This document shows positions 28,728 to 38,655 of a stretch of 64,000 nucleotides of DNA, one piece after another (positions within the stretch are counted from its first letter, which is position 1; the number at the start of each line of letters is the position of its first letter). The position numbers and the translations under genes are program-made. This DNA is from Glaciihabitans arcticus (GTDB taxonomy: Bacteria; Actinomycetota; Actinomycetes; Actinomycetales; Microbacteriaceae), in contig NZ_SISG01000001.1 in assembly GCF_004310685.1 (NCBI RefSeq), forward strand, positions 1,984,001 through 2,048,000, read 5' to 3'. The notes below the pieces were generated by a model. It was given only the letters and a program-made list of their open reading frames with translations. It searched no databases and was not told where the DNA came from.

Positions 28728-29313
28728 GGGAGAGGGTTCCTGACGAGTGGGTGCGGAGGTCCTGACCGAGGGCCGCGATGTCCCAGGCCCAGAGCAGCTT
28801 TCCCTCGACGAGGCCGTACAGCCGGGTGGCTGCCGTGTACTCCTTGGCGGTCGCGGTGCGCATAACCGCATCGGTCGCGAGGTCGATGCGCGGACCCTTG
28901 ACCTGGCCGAGGTAGAGCTCACTGACACCGCGCGGGTGGACGATCGAGACCTCGATGTCGAAACCGCCCGCCGCGTTGCGCAGCGTCTCGACGGATTCGG
29001 CGGTGTTGTACGGCCGCGGGCCGACGCCAGGCAACATGCCGGGGCCCTGGTCGCCGTCCTCGGCGGGACGGGCGAGACGCCAGTAGCCGCTCTCGGTCGC
29101 ATGCGGGGTGAGTTCTTCATCGAGCGACCACGTGTACGAGGTGTAGTTGAGGTACGGAAGACCGTCGTGCGAAAAGCTCAGGCGGTGGCCGAACTCGCGT
29201 TCGACGATCTCATCCCCCACCTTGTAGTGGACGACGCCGGTTCCCTCCCACAGTCCGATGAGCCAGGACAGGGGCACCAGCTCAGAGGGCAGGTGGGCGG
29301 GAAGATCAATCAT
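28717..29313 (-). CDS. Nitrobindin-like heme-binding beta-barrel (FABP-family) protein
   Basis: 198 residues. It has the GLWEGTGVVHY signature near the N-terminus and the C-terminal IAALGQDLRTHSSGTL, whose His is the probable proximal heme ligand as in mycobacterial Rv2717c/nitrobindin. These ten-stranded barrels bind ferric heme and can isomerise peroxynitrite. It is coupled to ygfZ by an 11-base overlap. Confidence 0.85.
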   Translation of the reverse strand: MIDLPAHLPSELVPLSWLIGLWEGTGVVHYKVGDEIVEREFGHRLSFSHDGLPYLNYTSYTWSLDEELTPHATESGYWRLARPAEDGDQGPGMLPGVGPRPYNTAESVETLRNAAGGFDIEVSIVHPRGVSELYLGQVKGPRIDLATDAVMRTATAKEYTAATRLYGLVEGKLLWAWDIAALGQDLRTHSSGTLSRVE

Positions 29314-29335
29314 TGTCGGCTGCGCCGGGGTGCGC

Positions 29336-29446
29336 TCAGCGCTGGCCGCGGAAGAGGTTGTAGAGCACCACGACCGACGTGTACGCGATCGCCAGGCTCG
29401 CCAGGATGAGCAGTCCGGTGAAGAAGAGTTCCAGGGCGAGAATCAT
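29336..29446 (-). CDS. 36-residue single-pass membrane protein
   Basis: ATG at 29446 gives MILALELFFTGLLILASLAI followed by AYTSVVVLYNLFRGQR and a TGA at 29336. One membrane helix spans about residues 4-30, with a basic C-terminal end (RGQR), suggesting an N-out or tail-anchored form. It lies 22 bases before the nitrobindin-like gene on the same strand. No function is known to me. The uninterrupted hydrophobic design supports it as real. Confidence 0.55.
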   Translation of the reverse strand: MILALELFFTGLLILASLAIAYTSVVVLYNLFRGQR

Positions 29447-29486
29447 GACTCCAGCCTAACCGCTCGAACCGCTCGCCGCCGGGCAA

Positions 29487-29780
29487 TCAGTGGGGAAGAA
29501 AGACGAGAAACGCGGTCGCGACCGCGAGGATGAGCAGCGAGCCCACGATGCTGGCAACCACCCGCGATACGAAACCCTCCGAGCGCTGGATGAGCAGCTG
29601 CACCACGAAGGTGAGGATGACGAGAATCGCGAACACGATCCCGAGCCAGTCGAGATACCCGCCGGCGCCCGCGAAGAAGCCGTTCGCGTGCGAGGTGCGA
29701 TCGGCGAGAGTGGCCACCAGAATGGCGCCGATGATGGCGAGGATCCACACCGGGATCACGCTGGCGAGCTTGAGGGTCAC
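29487..29780 (-). CDS. Small three-helix membrane protein
   Basis: 97 residues with three hydrophobic segments (about 4-25 SVIPVWILAIIGAILVATLA, 42-63 YLDWLGIVFAILVILTFVVQLLI, 72-95 VVASIVGSLLILAVATAFLVFLP). There is no catalytic motif or recognised family. It precedes the 36-residue membrane protein gene on the same strand by 40 bases and is divergent from glnR. Confidence 0.6.
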   Translation of the reverse strand: MTLKLASVIPVWILAIIGAILVATLADRTSHANGFFAGAGGYLDWLGIVFAILVILTFVVQLLIQRSEGFVSRVVASIVGSLLILAVATAFLVFLPH

Positions 29781-29845
29781 GGGCCAATGTTACCGGGGGC
29801 GTACGTGACACTCGGTAGACTGTCAGAACGCACTTTGGAGGACCC

Positions 29846-30541
29846 GTGGCGCAGCTGCTCATCCTGACCTCTGCGGGTGACAGCGAAGTCCTTCCCGCAT
29901 TGGGGCTACTCAGCCATAAAACGAGGCAGATTCCCGCCGAGCCGGCATCGCTCATCACCGCGCCCGCGTGCGACCTCATCTTCGTCGACGCGCGATTCGA
30001 CCTCGCGAGCGCCAAGTCGCTGTGCAAGATCCTGCATACCACCGGTGTCACCGTGCCGATCATCCTGGTACTCACCGAGGGCGGCCTGACCGCTGTCAGT
30101 GCCGATTGGGGTGTGGATGACGTTCTCCTCGAGAACGCCGGCCCCGCTGAAGCAGACGCCCGCATCCGGCTCGCGATCGGCCGCCAGGCGCAGGACAAGT
30201 CCAGCAGCAAGATCCACGCCTCGGGCGTCGTCATCGACGAGGCCAGCTATTCGGCGAAGGTTCACGGCAAGCCGCTCGACCTGACCTTCAAGGAATTCGA
30301 GCTCCTGCGCTTCCTCGCCACCCACCCGTCGCGCGTCTTCACCCGCGAACAGCTGCTCAGCGAGGTCTGGGGCTACGACTACTTCGGCGGCACCCGCACG
30401 GTCGACGTGCACGTGCGCCGCCTGCGCGCGAAGCTCGGCGACCTCGAGTCGCTCATCGGCACGGTGCGCAACGTCGGATACCGCTTCAACGTGTACGAAG
30501 ACGAGAATGAGCGATTTCCCGCTCCCGTCAGCGCTCCCTGA
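29846..30541 (+). CDS. glnR: GlnR-like OmpR-family regulator of nitrogen metabolism
   Basis: 231 residues. An atypical receiver (1-115) contains [22 protein letters not shown] and [17 protein letters not shown], with the conserved Asp48 but no full phosphorylation pocket. A winged helix follows ([55 protein letters not shown]). This matches mycobacterial/streptomycete GlnR closely in both halves. It controls ammonium assimilation genes. No kinase gene is adjacent, as is usual for GlnR. GTG start at 29846 with GGAGG six bases upstream. Confidence 0.9.
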   Translation: MAQLLILTSAGDSEVLPALGLLSHKTRQIPAEPASLITAPACDLIFVDARFDLASAKSLCKILHTTGVTVPIILVLTEGGLTAVSADWGVDDVLLENAGPAEADARIRLAIGRQAQDKSSSKIHASGVVIDEASYSAKVHGKPLDLTFKEFELLRFLATHPSRVFTREQLLSEVWGYDYFGGTRTVDVHVRRLRAKLGDLESLIGTVRNVGYRFNVYEDENERFPAPVSAP

Positions 30542-31250
30542 CACGCCCCTCATCGGCGGCAACTCCACCCCGGTGACCCGGCGTGGCGATACCGTCCTCC
30601 GCGGGTCCGGCCCGTGGACGCCCACGATCCACCGACTGCTCGAACATGTGCGCGACCGCGGCATCGACTGGGTTCCCGAGCCGCGCGGCTCGGAGGGCGA
30701 ACAGGAGATTCTCGGCTTCCTCCCCGGGGACGTACCGAACTATCCGCTGCCCGAGCACGTCTGGTCCGAGCAGACCCTCGACACCTCCGCGTGGATGCTC
30801 CGCAACTTCCACGACGCCACCGTCGACTTTGACCGCACCGACGCCGTCTGGCGCCAGCCGAGCCACGAGCCCGCCGAGGTCATCTGCCACAACGACTTCG
30901 CGCCGTACAACTTCGCTTTCGAGGGCGAGAGGATGACCGGGGTCATCGACTGGGACATGGCGAGCCCCGGCGCCCGCGCGTGGGACCTCGCCTACCTGGC
31001 CTACCGGCTTGTGCCGCTCAGCTCCGAGCCGGGCGGGCCACGAGCGGAAGCGGACGCCCGACTCGACCGGCTCCTCGAGCAGTACGGGGCCGAGTTCGAC
31101 CGGGAGCACCTGCTCGCGCAGGTCGTGCTGCGCCTCGAGGATCTGGCCGCGTGGACGCTGGCACATCCCGAGCACAATGCAGACGCGGCCGCGCATGCCG
31201 AGCTGTACCTGCGCGACGCGGGGCTGATCCGCCAAACCCTGCCGCGTTAA
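30507..31250 (+). CDS. APH-family phosphotransferase
   Basis: 247 residues of the aminoglycoside/choline-kinase-like fold. The catalytic loop reads [13 protein letters not shown] (HxDxxxxN) and the metal-binding segment [20 protein letters not shown]. The N-terminal lobe is short. The substrate is unknown; antibiotic resistance should not be assumed. It overlaps glnR by 35 bases in another frame, so both are translated from one mRNA. Confidence 0.78.
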   Translation: MSDFPLPSALPDTPLIGGNSTPVTRRGDTVLRGSGPWTPTIHRLLEHVRDRGIDWVPEPRGSEGEQEILGFLPGDVPNYPLPEHVWSEQTLDTSAWMLRNFHDATVDFDRTDAVWRQPSHEPAEVICHNDFAPYNFAFEGERMTGVIDWDMASPGARAWDLAYLAYRLVPLSSEPGGPRAEADARLDRLLEQYGAEFDREHLLAQVVLRLEDLAAWTLAHPEHNADAAAHAELYLRDAGLIRQTLPR

Positions 31251-31284
31251 TCGCTCGTTCACCGATCGGTGGCAGGATTGGCGA

Positions 31285-33465
31285 ATGGACAGTGACAACC
31301 TTCTCGGCGGCGGCTCGGACTCGACGGACACCCTCGACGAGTACGACCTCGATGAGTCGTCGAGCATCGATGACGGCACGCTGCCCCTCGACCGCTTCCT
31401 CGACCGCGAGCTGAGCTGGCTCGCCTTCAACCAGCGGGTGCTCGAACTGGCCGAGGACCCCGCGACGCCGCTGCTCGAACGTGCCAACTTCCTCGCCATC
31501 TTCGCGAGCAACCTCGACGAGTTCTTCATGGTGCGCGTCGCCGGCCTCAAGCGCCGCATCGAGACCGGGCTCGCCGTGCCGACCAACGTCGGAACTCCTC
31601 CCGGCGAGGTGCTCGCCCTCGTGAGCGCCAAGGCGCACGAGTTGCAGAACCGTCATGCCGCGGCCTTCCGCGACCTCGTGAAGCCCGATCTCGACGAGGC
31701 GAATATCCACATCGAGACGTGGGCAGACCTCGAGGAGAGCGACCGCTCGCGCGTCGACGAGATCTTCTCGAACCAGATCTTCCCCGTGCTCATGCCGCTC
31801 GCCGTCGACCCGGCGCACCCGTTCCCCTACATCTCCGGACTCTCGCTCAACCTGTCGATCCGGGTGCGTAATCCCAAGACCAGCAAGGTCGAGTTCGCCC
31901 GCCTCAAGGTGCCGACCGTGCTGCCTCGTTTTGTGCAGCTTCCGAATGACGGATCGGGCCGACTCCGGTTCATCCCGATCGAAGACCTGATCTCGAACCA
32001 CCTCGAAGAGCTCTTTCCCGGGATGGAGATCCTCGAGCACCACGAGTTCCGCGTCACCCGCAACGAGGACCTCGACGTCGAGGAGGACGAGTCGGAGAAC
32101 CTGATCCAGGCGCTCGAGAAGCAGCTGCTGAGCCGCCGGTTCGGCCCGCCCATCCGCCTCGAGATCACGGACGACATGGACCAGGTCACCCTCGGGCTGC
32201 TCATGAGCGAACTCGACATCACCGAGCAGGAGGTCTACCGCCTCCCCGCCCCGCTCGACATGGGTGGACTGTTCCAGCTCACCCGCATCGACCGCCCCGG
32301 TCTCAGCTACCCCAAGCACGTGCCCACCACGAGCGTGAACCTGCTGCCGGTCGAGCCGAACACGCCGCCGAACATCTTCGACTCGATCTCGCGCCAGGAC
32401 ATCCTGCTGCACCACCCTTACGAATCGTTCTCGACGAGCGTGCAGACCTTCCTCGAGCAGGCCGCCGCCGACCCGAACGTACTCGCCATCAAGCAGACCC
32501 TGTACCGCACGAGCGGAGACAGCCCCATTGTCGAGGCCCTCATCGCCGCCGCACAGGCTGGCAAGGCCGTGCTCGCGCTCGTCGAGATCAAGGCGCGCTT
32601 CGACGAAACCGCCAACATCTCCTGGGCGCGCAAGCTCGAGAAGGCCGGCGTGCACGTCGTCTACGGACTCGTCGGACTCAAGACGCACTGCAAGCTCGCC
32701 CTCGTGGTGCGCCAGGAGCGCGGTGTACTGAAGCACTACAGCCACATCGGCACCGGCAACTACAACCCCAAGACGAGCCGCATCTACGAAGACCTCGGGC
32801 TGCTCACCGCGAGCGACACCGTCGGCAAGGACCTCACCCGCCTGTTCAACGAGCTCTCGGGCTACGCGATCGAGAAGAAGTTCAAGCGGCTGCTGGTCGC
32901 CCCCCTCCACCTGCGCAAAGGACTGCTCAAGCGCATCAACCAGGAGACGGAGAATGCGAGGGCCGGACTCGAGTCGGGCATCCGCATCAAACTGAACTCG
33001 ATTGTGGATGAGGCCATCATCGACGCGCTCTACCGGGCGAGCAACGCGGGCGTTCCGATCGACCTCGTGGTGCGCGGCATCTGCGCCATCAAGCCGGGGC
33101 AGCCGGGCCTGAGCGAGAACATCCGCGTGCGGTCGATCCTCGGTCGTTATCTCGAGCACGCGCGCGTCTTCTCCTTCGTCAACGCGGGCGACCCGCAGAC
33201 CTTCATCGGCAGCGCCGACATGATGCATCGCAACCTCGACCGTCGCGTCGAGGCCCTCGTGCGGCTCACCGCGCCCGAGCAGCTCGCGCACATCGACAGC
33301 CTGTTCGAGCTCGCGCTCTCCGACGAGACCTCCTCCTGGTGGCTCGACGAATCGGGTGAATGGACACGGCACTCCGTCGCGGAGTCCGGCGAGCCGCTGC
33401 AGGACATGCAGAATGTGCTTATGAAGCGCATCTCGCAGCGAAAGCGTCAGGGCAACAACCGGTGA
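31285..33465 (+). CDS. ppk1: Polyphosphate kinase 1
   Basis: 726 residues with the full PPK1 layout: N-terminal domain ([19 protein letters not shown]), head domain and two phospholipase-D-like catalytic halves. The autophosphorylated His487 lies in [23 protein letters not shown]. It reversibly builds polyphosphate from ATP. It overlaps mutT1 (GTGA) and lies upstream of pst, so it fits a phosphate-storage block. A 40-residue acidic N-terminal extension precedes the core. Confidence 0.96.
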   Translation: MDSDNLLGGGSDSTDTLDEYDLDESSSIDDGTLPLDRFLDRELSWLAFNQRVLELAEDPATPLLERANFLAIFASNLDEFFMVRVAGLKRRIETGLAVPTNVGTPPGEVLALVSAKAHELQNRHAAAFRDLVKPDLDEANIHIETWADLEESDRSRVDEIFSNQIFPVLMPLAVDPAHPFPYISGLSLNLSIRVRNPKTSKVEFARLKVPTVLPRFVQLPNDGSGRLRFIPIEDLISNHLEELFPGMEILEHHEFRVTRNEDLDVEEDESENLIQALEKQLLSRRFGPPIRLEITDDMDQVTLGLLMSELDITEQEVYRLPAPLDMGGLFQLTRIDRPGLSYPKHVPTTSVNLLPVEPNTPPNIFDSISRQDILLHHPYESFSTSVQTFLEQAAADPNVLAIKQTLYRTSGDSPIVEALIAAAQAGKAVLALVEIKARFDETANISWARKLEKAGVHVVYGLVGLKTHCKLALVVRQERGVLKHYSHIGTGNYNPKTSRIYEDLGLLTASDTVGKDLTRLFNELSGYAIEKKFKRLLVAPLHLRKGLLKRINQETENARAGLESGIRIKLNSIVDEAIIDALYRASNAGVPIDLVVRGICAIKPGQPGLSENIRVRSILGRYLEHARVFSFVNAGDPQTFIGSADMMHRNLDRRVEALVRLTAPEQLAHIDSLFELALSDETSSWWLDESGEWTRHSVAESGEPLQDMQNVLMKRISQRKRQGNNR

Positions 33466-34400
33466 CTCTGGGCACGCAGCCCGTGCTCGCGGCCGGCGCC
33501 GTGTGCTGGCGACTCGTCGACGGCAAGGCGAGAATTCTGCTCGTGCATCGAGCGGGCCACGCGGACGTCTCGCTGCCTAAGGGCAAACTCGACCCGGGCG
33601 AGACACTCCCGCAGACCGCCGTGCGCGAGATCCTCGAGGAAACGGGCCTGGGCGTGAGTCTTGGCGCCCCGCTCGGAACCGTCGAGTACACGCTGCCGAG
33701 CGGTCGCGAGAAGATCGTCTACTACTGGTCGTGCGAGGTCGACGATCACGCCCTGCAGCTCGCGAAGTTCACCCCGAACAGCGAGATCGCCGCACTCGAG
33801 TGGGCGACCCTCGGCAAGGCGCGCAAGAAACTGACCTACGCGCACGACATCGACGTGATCGATCGTTTCGCCGAGCGCCTCAAGGCCGGTCGCGCGCGCA
33901 CCTTCGCGATCGTCGCGCTGCGCCACGGCAAGACGGTCTCCCCGTCGAGCTGGGATGGCCCGGACGCCACCCGCCCCCTGCTGCAGCGCGGCACCGAGCA
34001 GGCGCAGTCCCTGGCCACGGGGCTCGCCGCGTTCGCGCCCGAGAAGCTCGTGAGCAGCACAGCCGTGCGCTGCCTGTCCACCATCGCCCCGCTCGCCGGC
34101 CATACCGGGCTGGGCGTCATTGCGACCGATGAGATCAGCCAGGACGCCTTCGAGAGCGGCACGTCTGCTGTCGGCACAGTGGTCGGAAAGCGCATCCGCA
34201 AGCAGAAGACGACGGTGCTCTGCAGTCACGGACCGGTGCTTCCCGAGATCATCGCCGAAATCGCGAAACAGACCAATACGCTCTGGGATCGCGACCTCGA
34301 GCACTCCACGATGCTCGATACCGGCGGCTACACGGTGCTGCACATCTCGCGGGAGAACCCGTCATCAAGCGGCATAGTGGCAATCGAGACCCACGGGTAG
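33462..34400 (+). CDS. mutT1: MutT1-like NUDIX hydrolase fused to a histidine-phosphatase domain
   Basis: 312 residues. The NUDIX box is [23 protein letters not shown] in residues about 40-62. The C-terminal half (from about 150) is a histidine phosphatase with the RHGK motif ([15 protein letters not shown]) and a second His in [10 protein letters not shown]. The same two-domain layout occurs in mycobacterial MutT1, which hydrolyses 8-oxo-GTP/dGTP and diadenosine polyphosphates. The GTG start at 33462 overlaps the ppk1 stop. Confidence 0.88.
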   Translation: MTLGTQPVLAAGAVCWRLVDGKARILLVHRAGHADVSLPKGKLDPGETLPQTAVREILEETGLGVSLGAPLGTVEYTLPSGREKIVYYWSCEVDDHALQLAKFTPNSEIAALEWATLGKARKKLTYAHDIDVIDRFAERLKAGRARTFAIVALRHGKTVSPSSWDGPDATRPLLQRGTEQAQSLATGLAAFAPEKLVSSTAVRCLSTIAPLAGHTGLGVIATDEISQDAFESGTSAVGTVVGKRIRKQKTTVLCSHGPVLPEIIAEIAKQTNTLWDRDLEHSTMLDTGGYTVLHISRENPSSSGIVAIETHG

Positions 34401-34425
34401 CCAAAACCCCAGCAGTTGGGGCCTC

Positions 34426-34470
34426 GTTTACCTGCCGTTCACCTTTCGGGACGACGCTGGTTAACCCGCG
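34426..34470 (+). promoter_or_regulatory. Candidate PHO box upstream of pstS
   Basis: Two adjacent 11-base direct repeats, GTTTACCTGCC (34426) and GTTCACCTTTC (34437), match the actinobacterial PHO-box style well. A third related unit, GTTAACCCGCG, begins at 34460. The site is 70-110 bases upstream of the pstS start, right for activation by the RegX3-type regulator in this window. Confidence 0.7.
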
Positions 34471-34537
34471 GACGTAGCGTGCTTTCTGGGTCGGCACCGG
34501 CCCACATCCTGAAATCACATTCGAAGGGTTCCCCAAC

Positions 34538-35635
34538 GTGAACACGGCTTCATCGAAGTTCGGGCGTTTCGGCAGCATCGCTGTCCTCGCCATTGCAGGC
34601 TCCATGCTCCTCTCCTCGTGCGCAGCAAACGAGACCGCTGACCCCGAGGCTCCCGTCTCCGACCTCACCGGCACCATCAACGGCGTCGGCGCATCGTCGC
34701 AGGGCGCAGCACAGGAGGCCTGGGCTCAGGGCTTCCAGACCGCCAACACCGGCGTCACCATCAACTACGCACCCGAGGGTTCGGGCGCCGGCCGCGAGGC
34801 GTTCATCGCCGGCGGCATCGGCTTCGCAGGCACCGACTCGTCGCTCAGCGACGAGGAGATCGCGGGCGGCTTCGCCGGTTGCGTTCCCGAGGCCGGCTAC
34901 GTAGAGGTCCCCGTCTACATCTCCCCCATCGCGGTTATCTTCAACGTAGAGGGCCTCGACACCCTCAACCTCGACGCCGCGACGCTCGCCAAGATCTTCA
35001 AGGGCGACATCACGAAGTGGGATGACGCAGCCATCGTTGCGCTCAACGAGGACGCTGAACTGCCCTCCGCCACGATCACCGCCGTGCACCGCTCGGACGA
35101 CTCGGGTACCACCAAGAACTTCGCCGACTACCTCGGCAAGGTTGCTCCCGAGGTCTGGACCGAAGAGGCCGCTGACGCGTTCCCCTACGGTGGCGAGGCT
35201 GCTGCCAAGACCGCCGGAGTCGTCTCCGCAGTCACCAACGGCGTGAACACCATCGGTTACGCGGACGCTTCGGCTGCCGGCGACCTCGGTGTCGCATCGA
35301 TCAAGGTTGGCGACGAGTTCGTCGCCTACACCGCTGAGGCCGCTGCCGCAGTCGTCGAGGGCTCGCCCCTCGTCGAGGGCCGCGACGCGACCGACCTCGC
35401 GATCAAGCTCGACCGCAACACGGATGACCCGAGCCAGTACCCGCTCGTCCTCGTCTCCTACGCAATCGCGTGCGGCGAGTACACCGAAGAGGGAACCGGC
35501 GAACTGGTCAAGGCGTACCTGAGCTACATCACCGGCGAAGAGGGCCAGGCAGTCGCCGCGTCCGCTGCCGGCGCTGCACCGCTCTCGGCTGACTACTCGG
35601 CCAAGGTTGCAACGGCTCTCGAAGCCATCAAGTAA
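34538..35635 (+). CDS. pstS: Phosphate-binding lipoprotein of the Pst transporter
   Basis: 365 residues. A lipoprotein signal ends at MLLSSC (lipid-bound Cys28). Phosphate-contacting loops are visible: GVGASSQGAAQEAW, PEGSGAGREAFIAGGIGFAGTDSSLSDEE and VHRSDDSGTTKNFADYL. It captures phosphate outside the membrane for PstCAB. GTG start at 34538 behind GAAGGG. It begins the pstSCAB operon, downstream of the PHO box. Confidence 0.95.
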   Translation: MNTASSKFGRFGSIAVLAIAGSMLLSSCAANETADPEAPVSDLTGTINGVGASSQGAAQEAWAQGFQTANTGVTINYAPEGSGAGREAFIAGGIGFAGTDSSLSDEEIAGGFAGCVPEAGYVEVPVYISPIAVIFNVEGLDTLNLDAATLAKIFKGDITKWDDAAIVALNEDAELPSATITAVHRSDDSGTTKNFADYLGKVAPEVWTEEAADAFPYGGEAAAKTAGVVSAVTNGVNTIGYADASAAGDLGVASIKVGDEFVAYTAEAAAAVVEGSPLVEGRDATDLAIKLDRNTDDPSQYPLVLVSYAIACGEYTEEGTGELVKAYLSYITGEEGQAVAASAAGAAPLSADYSAKVATALEAIK

Positions 35636-35745
35636 CACCCTCTGGCCTGTCGGGTCGCGGCCGCTGTGATTGCACAGCGGCTCGCGGCCCGACAGACTGA
35701 GTTCCACCCCCACCCTCCCCTGACAGACGGGCCCCAGGACCAGGA

Positions 35746-36684
35746 ATGACGACTGCACAAGCGTCGCCGCGAGCCAAGCTCCGACTTGGCGACAGGATCT
35801 TCACCGGCAGCACCCTCACGGCCGGGATCGTCATTCTCGCCGCCCTGGCCGCCGTTGCAATCTTCCTGCTCGCGCAGAGCATCCCCGCCCTCGTGGCAGA
35901 CCCGGCCGATCTCAAGGGCTCGCCCAGCAGCTTCTGGGAATTCGTCGGTCCCCTCGCCTTCGGAACCGTCTGGTCGGCGTTCCTCGCCCTCCTGATGGCC
36001 CTCCCGGTCGCCCTCGGTATCGCGCTCTTCATCTCGCACTACGCGCCGCGCCGCATCGCCCAGGGCCTCGGCTACATCATCGACCTGCTGGCTGCCGTTC
36101 CCTCGGTCGTCTTCGGCCTCTGGGGCATCGGTGTCCTGGCCCCCGCGATCACACCGCTCTACCAGTGGCTCGTCGAGAACGTCGGCTGGTTCCCGCTGTT
36201 CGCTCCGCCCGTCTCGGGCACCGGCAAGACCATCCTCACCGTGGCCATCGTGCTCGCCGTGATGATCCTGCCGATCATCACCGCCGTCACCCGCGAGGTC
36301 TTCCTGCAGACCCCCGTGCTGCACGAAGAGGCCGCACTGGCCCTCGGAGCCACACGCTGGGAGATGATCAAGATCGCCGTGCTGCCCTTCGGTCGCCCCG
36401 GCATCATCTCGGCCGCCATGCTCGGCCTCGGCCGAGCCCTCGGCGAGACGATGGTCGTCGCCATGGTGCTCTCACCGGGTGTGCTCATCACCTTCGTGCT
36501 GACCGGCCCCGAGAACTCCCCCACCATCGCGGGCAACATCGCCCTCAACTTCCCTGAGGCACACGGCCTCGGCGTCAACGCCCTCATCGCGACGGGCTTG
36601 ATCCTCTTTGTGATCACGCTCATCATCAACTCGATAGCGCGCTTCGTCATCAACCGCCGCAAGGCTTTCTCGGGAGCTAACTGA
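35746..36684 (+). CDS. pstC: Phosphate ABC transporter permease PstC
   Basis: 312 residues with six membrane segments and the permease EAA loop (VLHEEAALALGATRWEMIKIAVLPFGRPGI). It pairs with PstA to form the channel. Its TGA overlaps the pstA ATG (TGATG), so the two subunits are translated together. It follows pstS after 110 bases. Confidence 0.95.
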   Translation: MTTAQASPRAKLRLGDRIFTGSTLTAGIVILAALAAVAIFLLAQSIPALVADPADLKGSPSSFWEFVGPLAFGTVWSAFLALLMALPVALGIALFISHYAPRRIAQGLGYIIDLLAAVPSVVFGLWGIGVLAPAITPLYQWLVENVGWFPLFAPPVSGTGKTILTVAIVLAVMILPIITAVTREVFLQTPVLHEEAALALGATRWEMIKIAVLPFGRPGIISAAMLGLGRALGETMVVAMVLSPGVLITFVLTGPENSPTIAGNIALNFPEAHGLGVNALIATGLILFVITLIINSIARFVINRRKAFSGAN

Positions 36685-37763
36685 TGACCGCCGTCGCCGA
36701 AACCGGAATCGTCAACTCGCTCACCACGGGGCGCCTTCCCAAGTGGGTGCCCTGGGCCCTGCTCGGAGCGAGCTGGGTCGTGTTCGGCATCATCTTCGCG
36801 ATGGTCGCCGCCGCCGACGGCAGCGAGTTCAACCCGGTGCTCGCCATCTTCGTCGGAACGATCTTCTTCGACGTGATCCTCTACGTCGTAGCGCGCCTCG
36901 TCGAGGGATCGCGACAGGCCACCAACCGCCTGGTCACCTCGCTCGTCGCCACGGCCTTCATCGTCGCCCTGCTGCCGCTCGTCTCCCTGCTCTACACGGT
37001 GGTCATCAACGGCCTGCCGCGCTTCGACATCCAGTTCTTCTCCGAGTCCATGCGCAACGTCGTCGGCGAGGGAGGCGGTGGCCTGCACGCCATCACCGGA
37101 ACCCTGCTCATCACGGGAATGGCGACGCTGATCTCGGTGCCCATCGGGCTCCTCACCGCGATCTACCTCGTCGAGTACGGACGCGGCGCCCTGGCCCGCG
37201 CAATCACCTTCTTCGTGGACGTGATGACGGGCATCCCGTCGATCGTTGCCGGCCTGTTCGCCTTCGCGTTCTTCTCGCTGGTTCTCGACAACCCGGCCAT
37301 CCGTTTCGGATTCGGTGGCGCCGTCGCGTTGTCGCTCCTCATGATCCCGGTCGTGGTGCGCTCGAGCGAGGAGATGCTCAAGCTGGTTCCCAACGAGCTG
37401 CGCGAGGCGTCGTACGCACTCGGCGTGCCCAAATGGCTGACCATTCTGAAGATCGTCATCCCGACCTCGATTGCCGGAATCACCACGGGCGTCACGCTCG
37501 CCATCTCGCGCGTCATCGGCGAAACGGCCCCGCTGCTCATCATCGCCGGCTTCACGGCCAGCATGAACTACGACCTGTTCAAGAATCAGATGATGTCGCT
37601 GCCGGTGTTCCTCTACACGCAGTTCCAGAACCCCGGTGTGGTCGTCGCCCCCTACATCGAGCGCTCCTGGGCGGCTGCACTCACACTGATCCTCATCGTG
37701 ATGGCGCTCAACCTCATCGCGCGACTCATCGCCAAGATCTTCTCCCCCAAGCTCGGCCGCTAA
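36684..37763 (+). CDS. pstA: Phosphate ABC transporter permease PstA
   Basis: 359 residues. Extra N-terminal membrane segments (about 17-75) precede the six-helix permease core. The EAA-type loop is ELREASYALGVPKWLTILKIVIPTSIAGI. Its length, with the additional N-terminal helices, is typical of actinobacterial PstA. It lies between pstC (1-base overlap) and pstB (25 bases). Confidence 0.95.
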   Translation: MTAVAETGIVNSLTTGRLPKWVPWALLGASWVVFGIIFAMVAAADGSEFNPVLAIFVGTIFFDVILYVVARLVEGSRQATNRLVTSLVATAFIVALLPLVSLLYTVVINGLPRFDIQFFSESMRNVVGEGGGGLHAITGTLLITGMATLISVPIGLLTAIYLVEYGRGALARAITFFVDVMTGIPSIVAGLFAFAFFSLVLDNPAIRFGFGGAVALSLLMIPVVVRSSEEMLKLVPNELREASYALGVPKWLTILKIVIPTSIAGITTGVTLAISRVIGETAPLLIIAGFTASMNYDLFKNQMMSLPVFLYTQFQNPGVVVAPYIERSWAAALTLILIVMALNLIARLIAKIFSPKLGR

Positions 37764-37788
37764 GCGACCTGCAACGTAAAGGAAACCC

Positions 37789-38568
37789 GTGTCCAAGCGC
37801 ATTGAAGTCAACGACCTCAACGTCTACTACAGCAAGTTCAAGGCTGTGGAAGAGGTCACCCTCACGATCGAGCCCCGCACCGTCACGGCCTTCATCGGCC
37901 CCAGCGGTTGCGGCAAGTCGACGTTCCTCCGCACGCTGAACCGTATGCACGAGGTCATCCCCGGCGCGCGCGTCGAGGGTGAGGTTCTGATCGACGGCAA
38001 TGACCTCTATGGACCCGGCGTCGACCCCGTGCTCGTGCGTCGCCAGGTCGGGATGGTATTCCAGCGTCCCAACCCGTTCCCCACGATGTCGATCCGCGAG
38101 AACGTTCTCGCCGGTGTGCGCCTCAACAACAAGCGCATCACCAAGACCGAGGCCGATGACCTGGTTGAGCAGTCGCTGCAGGGCGCAAACCTGTGGAACG
38201 AGGTGAAGGACCGCCTGAACCTGCCCGGCTCCGGACTCTCCGGTGGACAGCAGCAGCGTCTCTGCATCGCGCGCACCATCGCGGTCTCGCCCGAGGTCAT
38301 CCTCATGGACGAGCCGTGCTCGGCCCTCGACCCGATCTCGACGCTCGCCATCGAGGACCTCATCGAGGAGCTCAAGAAGGACTACACGATCGTCATCGTG
38401 ACCCACAACATGCAGCAGGCCTCGCGCGTTTCCGACCGCACCGCCTTCTTCAACATCGCGGGAACCGGCAAGCCGGGCAAGCTCATCGAGTACGACGACA
38501 CTGCGACCATGTTCTCGAAGCCCTCCGTCCAGGCGACCGAGGATTACGTTTCGGGGAAGTTCGGATAG
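37789..38568 (+). CDS. pstB: Phosphate ABC transporter ATP-binding protein PstB
   Basis: 259 residues: Walker [11 protein letters not shown]-loop [17 protein letters not shown], signature [16 protein letters not shown], Walker [16 protein letters not shown] and switch His in VTHNMQQA. It powers phosphate import and takes part in PhoU signalling. It is the last gene of the operon and is followed by a strong hairpin terminator. Confidence 0.96.
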   Translation: MSKRIEVNDLNVYYSKFKAVEEVTLTIEPRTVTAFIGPSGCGKSTFLRTLNRMHEVIPGARVEGEVLIDGNDLYGPGVDPVLVRRQVGMVFQRPNPFPTMSIRENVLAGVRLNNKRITKTEADDLVEQSLQGANLWNEVKDRLNLPGSGLSGGQQQRLCIARTIAVSPEVILMDEPCSALDPISTLAIEDLIEELKKDYTIVIVTHNMQQASRVSDRTAFFNIAGTGKPGKLIEYDDTATMFSKPSVQATEDYVSGKFG

Positions 38569-38587
38569 TCCGCACCAAGACATACAC

Positions 38588-38621
38588 AAAGAAGGCGCAT
38601 CCCCCCGGATGCGCCTTCTTT
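38588..38621. terminator. Intrinsic terminator after pstB, probably bidirectional
   Basis: A perfect 15-base stem AAAGAAGGCGCATCC / GGATGCGCCTTCTTT with a CCCC loop. The A-rich left end and T-rich right end let it work in both directions. It lies between convergent pstB and the anti-sigma gene. Confidence 0.92.
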
Positions 38622-38655
38622 GCTGTCTGGCTGAGGATCTCAGCCCGGGAACCTC

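Noticed and set aside
31018-33372. 784-codon minus-strand frame opposite ppk1
   Set aside because: Antisense shadow: low-complexity Glu/Arg/Val sequence, while the plus strand is a full polyphosphate kinase.
36159-37820. 553-codon minus-strand frame opposite pstC/pstA
   Set aside because: Asp/Arg/His-rich shadow of hydrophobic permease codons; no ribosome site or family.
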